DNA of 36,187 nucleotides from Alphaproteobacteria bacterium HGW-Alphaproteobacteria-18. GTDB lineage: Bacteria; Pseudomonadota; Alphaproteobacteria; Caulobacterales; Hyphomonadaceae. Positions 7,577-17,030 of this stretch are shown in pieces. Made by a program: the position numbers and the translations under genes. Numbering within the stretch: position 1 is the stretch's first letter; each line of letters begins with the position of its first letter. The stretch covers positions 1 through 36,187 of the forward strand of contig PHEH01000018.1 of NCBI GenBank assembly GCA_002841155.1, read 5' to 3'. The notes under the pieces are model-generated. The model made no database searches. It was not told where the DNA came from and saw only the letters and a program-made list of their open reading frames with translations.

Positions 7577-8608
7577 TTATCCCTTCAGGAAGGCAAGCGC
7601 TTTGACCGCGTCCATCGGCCGGGCGAAGGCATAGCCCTGCGCATGGTCAAAGCCAAGCGCGCGCAGGCGGCTGGCGTCCTCGCGCTTCTCCACGCCCTCA
7701 GCGGTGGATGACATGCCAAGGCGGCTCGCCAGCAGGGTGATGGTGGAGAGGATCGTATCATTGCGCTGCTGGCCGAGGCGGCTGGTCAGGCCATGATCGA
7801 TCTTGAGGCTGTCGAAGGGTAGGTCCGCCAGCCAGGCAAAGGAGGAATGCCCCGTCCCGAAATCATCCAGCACCAGCCCCGCGCCCACCGCCTTCAGCGC
7901 CATCGCGGCGGCCAGAGACTGGGTCTCGTCGCGCAGGGCGGCCTGCTCGGTCAACTCCATGCGCAGCGCCCGCTGCGGCAGATCATAGCCATTCATCAGC
8001 GCCTCGATCAGCGCCGGCAATGTGCTCTTGGTCAGCTCCCGCGCGGTCAGGTTCACATGCATGAAGATGTCGTCGCGCTTTGCCCCTTTGCGCAGGTTCG
8101 ACAGGGTCTCGGCCGAGCGGATCAGCATGTTGGAGGCGAGCGCCTGGTCTTCATAGCGGCTGGGCGGGGCGTTCACCTCCATCCCGTCCCAGCGGGCGAG
8201 CGCCTCGAAGCCGACGACACTGCCATCGCGCAGGGAGATGATCGGCTGGTAGACCGGCATCAGGTCCGGACCGGGCCGCATGTCGCTGGGGTCGATCTCC
8301 GGGAAGGTCTCGCCGGAAAGCAGCATGCCGCGCGCTTCACTGTCGGTCACGAAGGCGCCGACGAAATGGATGTCGCGGCCATTGGAGAGGCGCAGGCCGC
8401 AGCGCACCGGGCCGCCCTCACCGGTGGAGAGCGACTTGGCGAGGCGGCCGCGGCTGAGGCCCTCGACCATCTTCTCCAGCGCGTCCAGCGACCAGTCCCC
8501 ATTTAGGTCGGACAAGAGCGTGCCGGTCGGCGCCTCAATGACAAGGCGTCCCGCCTCGCCGCGCCAATGCCAGCTGCCCTGCGGCTCGTTAGGGGTGCGT
8601 TTTACCAT
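7577..8608 (-). CDS. EAL-domain protein, probable c-di-GMP phosphodiesterase
   Basis: A 343-residue cytoplasmic protein expected to hydrolyse cyclic di-GMP to pGpG. The EAL domain spans about 115-343. It has the EAL signature at 135-137, Asn186 in NLTARE, Glu218 in ELTE, DDFGTG at 248-253, Lys269, AEGVE at 303-307 and QGY at 324-326. All expected metal and catalytic positions look present. There is no GGDEF domain and no membrane segment. Residues 1-110 are not a standard receiver; the stretch LRLSNGRDIHFVGAFVTDSE looks vaguely PAS-like, so this part may sense something. The gene lies 12 bp after the acetyltransferase and 4 bp before the SUFU gene, in the tail of the oxidase-thrC operon. Confidence 0.87.
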   Translation of the reverse strand: MVKRTPNEPQGSWHWRGEAGRLVIEAPTGTLLSDLNGDWSLDALEKMVEGLSRGRLAKSLSTGEGGPVRCGLRLSNGRDIHFVGAFVTDSEARGMLLSGETFPEIDPSDMRPGPDLMPVYQPIISLRDGSVVGFEALARWDGMEVNAPPSRYEDQALASNMLIRSAETLSNLRKGAKRDDIFMHVNLTARELTKSTLPALIEALMNGYDLPQRALRMELTEQAALRDETQSLAAAMALKAVGAGLVLDDFGTGHSSFAWLADLPFDSLKIDHGLTSRLGQQRNDTILSTITLLASRLGMSSTAEGVEKREDASRLRALGFDHAQGYAFARPMDAVKALAFLKG

Positions 8609-8620
8609 ATATCTCGTTAC

Positions 8621-9190
8621 CTAGCGGCGAATATCCGCCCTGACGAGAGCGAAAAGGATGTGGTCACGGCGTGTTCCGGCAATCTCCAGATACGCGCTTG
8701 CCCGTCCCTCTTCAGCAAATCCCGTGCCTTCCAGCACCCCGCGGGAGCGATCATTTTCCGGAACGATGCCCGCTTCGATGCGCGCCAGGTTAAGCATTGG
8801 AAACGCCCATGCGCACAGGGTTTCGACCGCTTCCTTCATATAGCCCTGCCCGCCATGCGGCGCGCCCATCCAGTAACCAAGACTGGCGCTGTTGGCCGGC
8901 CAGGGGCGTACCTGTGTCAGAGAGGCACCACCCAGCAGCGCATTGTCGCTATGGCGGCGGATCAGGAACACATACCCCGTGCCCGCTTTCCAGGCCTTGG
9001 TCCAGACGGTGACGCGGCGCTGCCAGTCCTTGCGGCTGAGGGCGTCGCTCGGCCAGCTTGGCTCCCAGGGCTCAAGATGAGCACGGCTGACCGTGCGCAG
9101 GGTCGCCCAGTCCTCATAGTCCGATTTACGCGCCGCCATCAGCGCCACCCGCTTGCCCGCAATCACCGTATCAAGCGGGACAAACCCCAT
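8621..9190 (-). CDS. GNAT N-acetyltransferase, RimJ-like
   Basis: A 189-residue acetyl-CoA-dependent N-acetyltransferase of the RimJ/RimL type, which acetylates protein N-termini such as ribosomal protein S5. The marks are HLEPWEPSWP near the N-terminus, the acetyl-CoA loop GAPHGGQGYMKEAV, and NLARIEAGIVPENDRSRGVL before GFAEEG. The start at 9190 begins MGFVPLDTV and lies 10 bp after the thrC stop. A longer frame to 9253 would overlap thrC by 53 bp and has no support. A similar acetyltransferase follows thrC in several alphaproteobacteria, usually (from memory) after an M16 peptidase gene that is missing here. The substrate is inferred only from family resemblance. Confidence 0.85.
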   Translation of the reverse strand: MGFVPLDTVIAGKRVALMAARKSDYEDWATLRTVSRAHLEPWEPSWPSDALSRKDWQRRVTVWTKAWKAGTGYVFLIRRHSDNALLGGASLTQVRPWPANSASLGYWMGAPHGGQGYMKEAVETLCAWAFPMLNLARIEAGIVPENDRSRGVLEGTGFAEEGRASAYLEIAGTRRDHILFALVRADIRR

Positions 9191-9200
9191 AACTGTGGCC

Positions 9201-10583
9201 CTAGCCTGCGAACGCCGCGATCCGGGCGCGAACGGCTGCCGGATCGGAGGCAAAACGCTCGAACACCTCGCCGCGATGGATCAGTTCGGCGCAGCGGCTG
9301 GGTAGCGGGGCCTCTTCGCCCGTCGCTTCCTTGACCGTCTCGGGAAATTTGGTCGGCGCAGCCGTCGCCAGAACAATCGTGGCCACAGCCTCTGACGGCT
9401 TCAGGCTGCGCGCCACATGCGTGCCGACCGCCGTATGCGGACAGATCAGCCAGCCGGTTTCCTGCCGGAAGCGTTCCATCTCCGCCAGCGTATCCGCATT
9501 GCCCACCGAGGCGGCCGTCAGCCCCGTGCAGGCGAGGCGCGTCCGGGCGGCATCGGGAATGTCTGCCTCGCCCTGCTGGGCATAGGTTTCATAGGTGGCG
9601 CGCACGGCGTCTGCGTCGCGGCCGGTCACCTCAAACAGCAGGCGCTCGAAATTGGAGGGCACAGAGATGTCCATCGCCGGGCTGGGCGTCGCCACGGCGG
9701 CCTGACGGGTCATCTTGCCGGTGTTGAACACGCGGGCGAGCGTGTCGTTCTCATTGACCGCGCAGTGTATTTCCAGACCGCCCGGCAGAAGCCCGCAACG
9801 CGCGGCGACATAACCGGCCAGGGCGTCGCCCATATTGCCGCTCGGCACCACGAAGCGCAGCGCGCGGTGGCCCAGCTGGGCGCTGGCGGTGGCGTAATAG
9901 ACGGCCTGGGCGGCAATGCGCGCCCAGTTGATCGAGTTGACCCCGGAAAGGCCGATGCTGGCGGCGAAGGCCTTGTCGGCGAACATGGATTTGACCATCG
10001 ACTGGCAGTCGTCAAAGTCCCCATCGACAGAGATATTGAGGACATTTTCGGCGCCGGTGGTGGTCATGAACAGGCGCTGCACCGGCGAGACCCGCTCATG
10101 CGGATGCAGGATCACGAGGCGCACATTCTTTGCCCCCGCAAAGGCCCCGGCGGCGGCCCCGCCGGTATCCCCGGAGGTGGCGCAGGTGACCGTCATCCGC
10201 TGGCCCGACAGACCCAGGAGATAATCGTAGATCTGGCCGATGATCTGCATCGCCACATCCTTGAAGGCGAGCGTCGGCCCGTGGTGCAGTTCCATGAGCC
10301 AGAGGCCCGGTCCTGCCTGCGTCAGCGGGGCCACCGAGCGGTGGGAGAAGCGGTCGTAAGCCTGCTTGCAAAGGCGGGCCATCACATCGGCCGGGATCGC
10401 GTCCCCGGCAAAGGCGGAGAGGATGCGTGCGGCGGTTTCGGCGTAGGGTTCACCGGGCATGGCAGGCGCAATCTGCGGCCAGGTTTCGGGCACATAGAGG
10501 CCGCCATCGGCAGCGAGGCCAGCCAGGCATGCCCCTGCAAAATCAACAGGTTCAGCCTGACCCCGGGTCGAAATATACTTCAC
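9201..10583 (-). CDS. thrC: Threonine synthase
   Basis: The last enzyme of threonine synthesis, converting O-phosphohomoserine to threonine with pyridoxal phosphate. The protein has 460 residues from the GTG at 10583. That start is chosen because GGGAGAAGAG lies upstream, the protein then begins KYISTRGQAEPVDF as other threonine synthases do, and the start overlaps the surf1 stop as GTGA. Lys108 in HHGPTLAFKDVAMQ is the expected PLP lysine. VTCATSGDTGGAA and VPSGNMGDALAGY are the phosphate/PLP-binding segments. The overlap indicates translational coupling to surf1, so this biosynthetic gene is carried on the cytochrome oxidase transcript. Confidence 0.95.
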   Translation of the reverse strand: MKYISTRGQAEPVDFAGACLAGLAADGGLYVPETWPQIAPAMPGEPYAETAARILSAFAGDAIPADVMARLCKQAYDRFSHRSVAPLTQAGPGLWLMELHHGPTLAFKDVAMQIIGQIYDYLLGLSGQRMTVTCATSGDTGGAAAGAFAGAKNVRLVILHPHERVSPVQRLFMTTTGAENVLNISVDGDFDDCQSMVKSMFADKAFAASIGLSGVNSINWARIAAQAVYYATASAQLGHRALRFVVPSGNMGDALAGYVAARCGLLPGGLEIHCAVNENDTLARVFNTGKMTRQAAVATPSPAMDISVPSNFERLLFEVTGRDADAVRATYETYAQQGEADIPDAARTRLACTGLTAASVGNADTLAEMERFRQETGWLICPHTAVGTHVARSLKPSEAVATIVLATAAPTKFPETVKEATGEEAPLPSRCAELIHRGEVFERFASDPAAVRARIAAFAG

Positions 10584-11263
10584 GAACTCTTCTCCCGCCT
10601 GAAGCGCAGCCGCCCGCGCTGGTAATGGAAGGCCAGATACACACCGACGAGCGCCATGGCGAGGCCCCACCAGGTGATTGCGTAGCCAAAATGCCGCTCG
10701 GGTGGCAGGCGGGCGCTGTCACCGGGCTGAAGGAGGGGATTGGGAACGGGCTGAGGGGCCGGATAGTCCGTGCGCATCAGGGTTTCAGGCTCGAACACGC
10801 GGGGGATAACAAGCGATGCCTGAGCATCGGGAAGAGACGCGGCGAGGCGCTCCGGATCGAGGGAATAATAGACGCCCTTCTCCGGATCATCGGGCGTGGT
10901 GAAGGCGTTGCGGCGCTGGGACGGATGCCACAGGCCGCGCAGGGTGAGCGTCTCGGGATCTGTAGCAGTCACTACAGAAGGCGGATCGATCGTGTAGCTG
11001 ATCGTCATCGGCAGGAAGAGGATTCCCTCGGCGGTTTCGAAGCCGGTGACCTGGCGCCAGGCGGCGTCGCCATCGGCATAGGCATACACTGTCAGCTCCG
11101 TTCCAGGGAGGGTTTTCCCTGTGATTTCAGCCCATTCGGGCTCCGCGCCCTTGAGGGACATCTTCTCTTCATAGCGCGCCCATTGCCAGTTTCCGAACAG
11201 GATGAGGATGGCAAAGCAGAGAATGCTCAGCACGGTCATGACAGGTAAAGGGCGGAACATCAT
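10580..11263 (-). CDS. SURF1-family cytochrome oxidase assembly protein
   Basis: A 227-residue inner-membrane protein that helps insert or stabilise heme a in subunit I of aa3 oxidase. It has the SURF1 plan: one transmembrane helix at about 9-25 followed by NWQWARYEEK, a periplasmic domain containing LRGLWHPSQRRN and a C-terminal helix beginning FGYAITWWGLAMALVGVYLA. The gene follows ctaE after a 130-bp gap that contains a hairpin and a short tandem repeat. It overlaps thrC by four bases. The ribosome site before the double ATG is weak. Confidence 0.9.
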   Translation of the reverse strand: MMFRPLPVMTVLSILCFAILILFGNWQWARYEEKMSLKGAEPEWAEITGKTLPGTELTVYAYADGDAAWRQVTGFETAEGILFLPMTISYTIDPPSVVTATDPETLTLRGLWHPSQRRNAFTTPDDPEKGVYYSLDPERLAASLPDAQASLVIPRVFEPETLMRTDYPAPQPVPNPLLQPGDSARLPPERHFGYAITWWGLAMALVGVYLAFHYQRGRLRFRREKSS

Positions 11264-11275
11264 GGGTCAGATCCG

Positions 11276-11310
11276 GGACAATTCAGGACACTTCAGGACA
11301 ATCTAAGACA
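11276..11310. repeat. Short 10-bp tandem repeat
   Basis: Units with the pattern GGACAnTTCA occur three and a half times at exact 10-bp spacing, beginning at 11276, 11286, 11296 and 11306 (the last is AGACA). They lie in the ctaE-surf1 gap just upstream of the surf1 start. Copies are slightly diverged. The function is unknown. Confidence 0.6.
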
Positions 11311-11315
11311 CCAGA

Positions 11316-11351
11316 AAGACAAAGCCCGCCAGCGTAGGAACACCGGCGGGC
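11316..11351 (-). terminator. Possible terminator or attenuator after ctaE
   Basis: A 7-bp stem (GCCCGCC at 11324-11330 with GGCGGGC at 11345-11351) is followed on the minus strand by TTTGTCTTTCT. It would end or weaken transcription between ctaE and surf1. A second hairpin closer to ctaE (11370-11376 with 11380-11386) lacks a T-run. Confidence 0.45.
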
Positions 11352-11393
11352 CAGATTGTGTCACCCAGAGCCGCCCGTGGGGCGGCCGCCGGT

Positions 11394-12269
11394 TTAGTGG
11401 CCGCCGCCATGCACCAGATGCGGCGCAACATAGACGAAGGCGAAGAGGAAGAGCCACACCACGTCCACGAAGTGCCAGTACCAGGCCGCAAATTCGAAGC
11501 CGAGATGCTTCTGCGGGGTGAGGTTGCCGGCATACATGCGGATCAGGCAGACGATCAGGAAGATCGTGCCGATGACGACGTGGGCGCCGTGGAAGCCGGT
11601 GGCCATGAAGAAGGCCGAGCCATAGAGCGTGCCATCAAACGAGAAGCCGGCATGGCTGTATTCCAGCACCTGAAGGGCGGTGAAGCCGAGGCCGAGCAGG
11701 ATGGTGAGGATCAGGCCAAGCTTGGCGCTTTTCATGTCGCCATGCGCCAGGGCGTGGTGTGCCCAAGTGACCGTGGTGCCCGAGAGCAGCAGGACGAGGG
11801 TGTTCATCAGCGGCAGGTGGAAGGGGTCAAACGTGGTCACGTCTGCCGGCGGCCACTGCGCAAAGCGGTTCAGGCCATCGGCGAACAGGGCGTTGGCCGA
11901 ATCCCAGGTGTGGCCGACGCGGGCGTCCCAGAAGATGGAGAATTCGAAGAAGGACCAGAACCAGGCCACGAAGAACATCACCTCCGAGGCGATGAACAGG
12001 ATCATGCCGTAACGCAGGCCGATCTCGACCACGGGGGTATGATCGCCGATGCGGCCTTCCTTGATGACAGTCGCCCACCAGCCGAACATGACCCAGAGGA
12101 CCATGGCAAAGCCGATGGCCATCAGCCACCAGGTGCCTTCAGCCAGGCCAAACAGGCCTTTCATGTAGGTTACCGAACCGATTGCGAGAACGGTGACCGC
12201 CAGCGAGCCCAGAAGTGGCCACGGCGAGGGGTTCACCAAGTGATAATCGTGTTTGACGTCGCCGGCCAT
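11394..12269 (-). CDS. ctaE: Cytochrome c oxidase subunit III
   Basis: A 291-residue integral membrane subunit of aa3-type oxidase. It lacks redox centres and stabilises subunit I and proton uptake. The start MAGDVKHDYHLVNPSPWPLL is supported by GGAGGGG upstream and matches known subunit III N-termini. A frame reaching back to 12503 would run into ctaG. Seven hydrophobic segments are visible. Typical stretches include MILFIASEVMFFVAWFWSFF, THAWAHH-like TWAHHALAHGD, GFHGAHVVIG and a C-terminal WYWHFVDVVWLFLF. The gene follows ctaG after 76 bp on the same strand. Confidence 0.96.
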   Translation of the reverse strand: MAGDVKHDYHLVNPSPWPLLGSLAVTVLAIGSVTYMKGLFGLAEGTWWLMAIGFAMVLWVMFGWWATVIKEGRIGDHTPVVEIGLRYGMILFIASEVMFFVAWFWSFFEFSIFWDARVGHTWDSANALFADGLNRFAQWPPADVTTFDPFHLPLMNTLVLLLSGTTVTWAHHALAHGDMKSAKLGLILTILLGLGFTALQVLEYSHAGFSFDGTLYGSAFFMATGFHGAHVVIGTIFLIVCLIRMYAGNLTPQKHLGFEFAAWYWHFVDVVWLFLFAFVYVAPHLVHGGGH

Positions 12270-12345
12270 TTTTCTCAATCCCCTCCGGAATCGTAATAAT
12301 ACTTCGGCGCTGTTTATCGCTTGCGCGCGCCTTTTCGCAACTGTT

Positions 12346-12963
12346 TCAGCCGGGCGTGGCCGGATTTGCCGCACCCCCGCCCGGAAGGGCGGCGGGCACG
12401 ATGGCCGAAGACGTACCAGACACTTCGGTGCGTGGCCCATTATAGGTGCCACTGTCAAAGAAAGTGTAGCTGAGGGTGATGGTTTCGAGCTTCTTCGCCA
12501 CACGGTCTTCGATGATGTTGGGCGAGATGAAATAGACCACCGGCAGCTTGCGCGATTCGCCCGCCGCGATCACGCGCTCGGAGAAGCAGAAACATTCCAG
12601 CTTGTTGAAATAGGGCCCCGCATAATGAGGGGTCACGTTATAGCTGGCGATGACGCGGATTTCCTGATCGGTCGGGTTCGTCACTTCATAGAAAGCCAGG
12701 CCATGCTGGCCGATCTGGACGGTCTGGGGCCCCTGAAGCGCCCGGAAGATCAGCGGCGTATCGGCCACATTCGCGTCGAAGCGGACGTCGACGGTCTGTT
12801 CGAGCATTTCCCTGGGGCCTTCGGTGGCGACCCGCGTGGTGCCGCCAAAGCCGGTGACTTCGCAGAAGGCCGAGTAAAGCGGCTCTGCCGCGAAGGCCAG
12901 AGTGAGCATGCCGGCCGCAAAGCCGCCAGCGATCAGACCGATTTTTGCGTTCGACAGACCCAT
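12346..12963 (-). CDS. ctaG: Cytochrome c oxidase assembly protein CtaG (Cox11)
   Basis: A 205-residue membrane-anchored copper chaperone that delivers copper to the CuB site of oxidase subunit I. An N-terminal helix (about 8-26) is followed by the Cox11 signature LYSAFCEVTGFGGTT (Cys34). The copper motif is ECFCFSE, with Cys124 and Cys126. The periplasmic beta domain ends with a TLSYTFFDS segment. The Ala/Gly/Pro-rich tail is ordinary for the family. GGGGAG precedes the start. Its ATG overlaps the stop of the upstream small membrane gene by one base (TAATG), which suggests coupled translation. Confidence 0.95.
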   Translation of the reverse strand: MGLSNAKIGLIAGGFAAGMLTLAFAAEPLYSAFCEVTGFGGTTRVATEGPREMLEQTVDVRFDANVADTPLIFRALQGPQTVQIGQHGLAFYEVTNPTDQEIRVIASYNVTPHYAGPYFNKLECFCFSERVIAAGESRKLPVVYFISPNIIEDRVAKKLETITLSYTFFDSGTYNGPRTEVSGTSSAIVPAALPGGGAANPATPG

Positions 12964-13136
12964 TACATTCTCCCCGAGATACCGGTGCCGGTCGCCAGCC
13001 GGACAATCGTGGTGATCATCACCAGGATGACGAAGCCTGCCAGCGCCAGGCCAAGCCAGAGATTACGCTTCTTGCGGGCGGCGAGGTCTTCCGGCGTGAT
13101 CGGGCGGACATCCGGCTTCAGCGTGGGATCTTCCAT
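12963..13136 (-). CDS. Small CoxF-like single-helix membrane protein
   Basis: A 57-residue protein with a charged N-terminal half (RPITPEDLAARKKRN) and one transmembrane helix at about 26-47. It sits exactly where many alphaproteobacteria encode a short CoxF-like protein, between ctaB and ctaG. Its role is unproven; an assembly factor or minor subunit is likely from context. The start at 13136 leaves one base after the ctaB stop, and GGAG lies within the ctaB end. It overlaps the ctaG start by one base. A longer frame reaching 13244 lies inside ctaB and is rejected. Confidence 0.8.
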   Translation of the reverse strand: MEDPTLKPDVRPITPEDLAARKKRNLWLGLALAGFVILVMITTIVRLATGTGISGRM

Positions 13137-13137
13137 A

Positions 13138-14094
13138 TCAGGCTCCAATGACCGGGAAGTGCAGCCCGGCAGCATGCTCCACCAGCACCGCGCCAAATAG
13201 GGCGAAGAGGTAGAGGATCGAGAAGAGGAATGTGTTGCGGGCAAGCTTCATGTCAGCGCCCGGGGCGCCGTCATCCCCGGCTTTCGAGCGCAGGAGCGCG
13301 ACCGAAAAGGCGAGAAAGACAAGGCCGAGCAATGTGGCAACGGCGCCATAGATCCAGCCGCCAAGGCCTGTGGCCAGCGGGGCAAGCGAGACCGCGACAA
13401 GCACCACCGTATAGAGAATGATCTGCAAGCGGGTCGCCTTGGTGCCATGCGTCACGGGCAGCATCGGCACCGAAACCTTGGCGTATTCCTTGTGCGCGAG
13501 CAGCGACAGCGCCCAGAAATGCGGGGGCGTCCAGAAGAAGATGATGGCGAAGAGGATCCAGGCGTCGAGCGGCGTGTTTCCCGTCACGGCCGCCCAGCCG
13601 ATGACCGGGGGAAACGCCCCTGCCGCGCCGCCGATGACGATGTTCTGCGCCGTGCGGCGCTTCAGGACCATCGTGTAGAACCAGCCATAATAGGCAATCG
13701 ACATCGCCAGCAGGGCGGCGGCGAGCCAGTTGGACGCCAGCCACATCAGCATCACCGAAACGCCCGACATGATGAGGCCCATCGTCAGGGCTTCTTCCTT
13801 GGGCACGGCGCCGGACGGAATGGGGCGTGTGGCGGTGCGGCTCATGATGGCGTCGATGTCAGCGTCATACCACATATTGATGGCGCCCGCCGCGCCAGAG
13901 CCGAGCGCAACCGCCAGCACGGCAATCGCCGCCATCGCCGGGTGCATCGTCACGCCGGTGATGCCGCTGGCCGCGGCGAGACCTGCGACGGCTGTGAACA
14001 CCACCAGCATCATGATGCGGGGTTTCATCAGGTTCACATAGTCAGCGGCCGTGGCGGGGCGCTTGGCGGGCGTTGTGGCGGTCAGCTCTGTCAT
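13138..14094 (-). CDS. ctaB: Protoheme IX farnesyltransferase (heme O synthase)
   Basis: A 318-residue polytopic membrane enzyme that adds a farnesyl group to heme b to make heme O, the precursor of heme A for the oxidase encoded beside it. The prenyltransferase motif NMWYDADIDAIMSRTATRP contains the two aspartates that bind magnesium and farnesyl diphosphate. The opening DYVNLMKPRIMMLVVFTA is typical. About eight to nine transmembrane helices are visible. FWTPPHFWALSL is a conserved loop containing a heme-linked histidine. The gene is separated from ctaD by 111 bp that hold a possible hairpin terminator. Heme A synthase (ctaA) is not in this window. Confidence 0.95.
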   Translation of the reverse strand: MTELTATTPAKRPATAADYVNLMKPRIMMLVVFTAVAGLAAASGITGVTMHPAMAAIAVLAVALGSGAAGAINMWYDADIDAIMSRTATRPIPSGAVPKEEALTMGLIMSGVSVMLMWLASNWLAAALLAMSIAYYGWFYTMVLKRRTAQNIVIGGAAGAFPPVIGWAAVTGNTPLDAWILFAIIFFWTPPHFWALSLLAHKEYAKVSVPMLPVTHGTKATRLQIILYTVVLVAVSLAPLATGLGGWIYGAVATLLGLVFLAFSVALLRSKAGDDGAPGADMKLARNTFLFSILYLFALFGAVLVEHAAGLHFPVIGA

Positions 14095-14116
14095 CTCCGG
14101 GGCCTCTCTCAGCCCA

Positions 14117-14157
14117 TTTTAAACGAAGCGGCCCGCACGCTGTTGCGCGAGGGCCGC
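14117..14157 (-). terminator. Possible attenuating hairpin between ctaD and ctaB
   Basis: A 7-bp stem (GCGGCCC at 14128-14134 with GGGCCGC at 14151-14157) has a GC-rich loop able to pair internally. On the minus strand it is followed by TTCGTTTAAAA. It could reduce transcription beyond ctaD so that structural subunits are made in excess of assembly factors. The T-run is imperfect. Confidence 0.45.
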
Positions 14158-14205
14158 CCCGGTTGGTTTAATTCTCCAGCCCGGTGCGGCGGGCCTGATC
14201 GGTGC

Positions 14206-15918
<1,713 letters not shown>

Positions 15919-16878
15919 TTAGTTAGAAGCGAATTTAGCGCCGGCGTCAGCCGAGGCAATCTGGCGGACCGACGCAGCGGCAGCGTCAAAGTCTCCGGCT
16001 TTCATCAGCTCGGCCCAGGCATCAAACTGTGCCTGCGGGACAACGCGGACTTCGATCGGCATGTAGGCATGGTCGACGCCGCAAAGCTCCGAACACTGGC
16101 CGTAATAGACGCCCGGTTCTTTCACCAGGAACCAGCCTTCGTTCAGGCGGCCGGGGATGGCATCGACCTTGATGGAGAAAGCGGGAACGGCCCAGGAGTG
16201 GATCACGTCCGCAGCAGCCGTGTAGAAACGGATGTAGCGGTCAGCGGGAACAACCATCGGATAGTCGGTGGAGAGCAGGCGCAGACCATCTGTCGGGTCA
16301 GACGCACGGCCCTTGTGGAGACCGTTGGAGACAAACTCGACCGGCAGGCCGGACTCATCCACGATATCCGCGTAGGTGTAGGTCCAGTTCCACTGGTTGC
16401 CCTGGATCTTGACGTTGACGAAGCCTGCTTCGGCCGCGTCCGGGAAGTAGTTCTTGGTGAAGGCCTGATGCTCTGCCGATTTGCCGTCCGCCAGCAACTG
16501 CTTTGAGGTGGCGACGATCTGGCCGAGATTCGGCGTGACGTTCTGATAGTAGAGGTTCGGGAAGGAGAGGCCGGCAATGCCGACCAGGATCAGCGCGGGC
16601 ACAACCGTCCACACCACTTCGATCGTGGTGTTGTGGCTGAACTTGCGGGAGACCTTGTTGGCCTTCTTGTTGTAGCGGATGATGATCCAGGCGAGCAGAC
16701 CCGCCACCAGCACCGTGATGGCCGTGATGATCACGAGCAGCACGTTGTGGAAGTCATGTACGCGCTCAGCGATTCGTGTCGCCGCAGGCTGCATATTGAT
16801 CGCGCCGTCTAGAGGCTCGGCCGCAAAGGCGGGTCCGGCCAGTATGGCAGCGGAGAGGGCGGCAAGAATGTGTCGCAC
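15919..16878 (-). CDS. ctaC: Cytochrome c oxidase subunit II
   Basis: This subunit accepts electrons from cytochrome c through the binuclear CuA centre. With the GTG start at 16878 it has 319 residues: a signal peptide (cut near AGPAFA), two transmembrane helices at about 44-67 and 90-107, and a periplasmic cupredoxin domain. CuA ligands are His227, Cys262, Glu264, Cys266, His270 and Met273 in VIHSWAVP and YGQCSELCGVDHAYM. An alternative TTG at 16902 adds eight residues. I prefer GTG because GGGG lies at a good distance and a likely -10 box (16914-16919) would put the mRNA start almost on the TTG. It is the first gene of the oxidase cluster. Confidence 0.95.
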   Translation of the reverse strand: MRHILAALSAAILAGPAFAAEPLDGAINMQPAATRIAERVHDFHNVLLVIITAITVLVAGLLAWIIIRYNKKANKVSRKFSHNTTIEVVWTVVPALILVGIAGLSFPNLYYQNVTPNLGQIVATSKQLLADGKSAEHQAFTKNYFPDAAEAGFVNVKIQGNQWNWTYTYADIVDESGLPVEFVSNGLHKGRASDPTDGLRLLSTDYPMVVPADRYIRFYTAAADVIHSWAVPAFSIKVDAIPGRLNEGWFLVKEPGVYYGQCSELCGVDHAYMPIEVRVVPQAQFDAWAELMKAGDFDAAAASVRQIASADAGAKFASN

Positions 16879-16913
16879 GGATTCAACCCCAATTCGTCTC
16901 AATTTGGCCTCTA

Positions 16914-16919
16914 ACTATA
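16914..16919 (-). promoter_or_regulatory. Candidate -10 box of the oxidase operon
   Basis: TATAGT reads on the minus strand, with a predicted transcript start near 16907. The expected -35 position has only a poor match, so the promoter may need an activator. It supports the GTG start of ctaC. Confidence 0.3.
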
Positions 16920-16992
16920 CCAGCCGCGCCGGGAACCCCAGCGTTTTCCTCGCTCAAAATTGTCGCAGCGCATCGCCCGGCGGGGGGGAACG

Positions 16993-17001
16993 TGCTATAC
17001 T
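16993..17001 (+). promoter_or_regulatory. Extended -10 promoter of the TPR gene
   Basis: TGCTATACT is an extended -10 element (TGn plus TATACT) with no clear -35. Transcription would start near 17008. The ribosome site GGGAGGAAAAC follows before the ATG at 17031. It is divergent from the oxidase operon promoter. Confidence 0.45.
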
Positions 17002-17030
17002 CCTGTTACAACGAAATACGGGAGGAAAAC

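Noticed and set aside
9417..10625. A 402-codon plus-strand frame opposite thrC
   Set aside because: It is the mirror of the threonine synthase frame; the composition is typical of antisense shadow frames.
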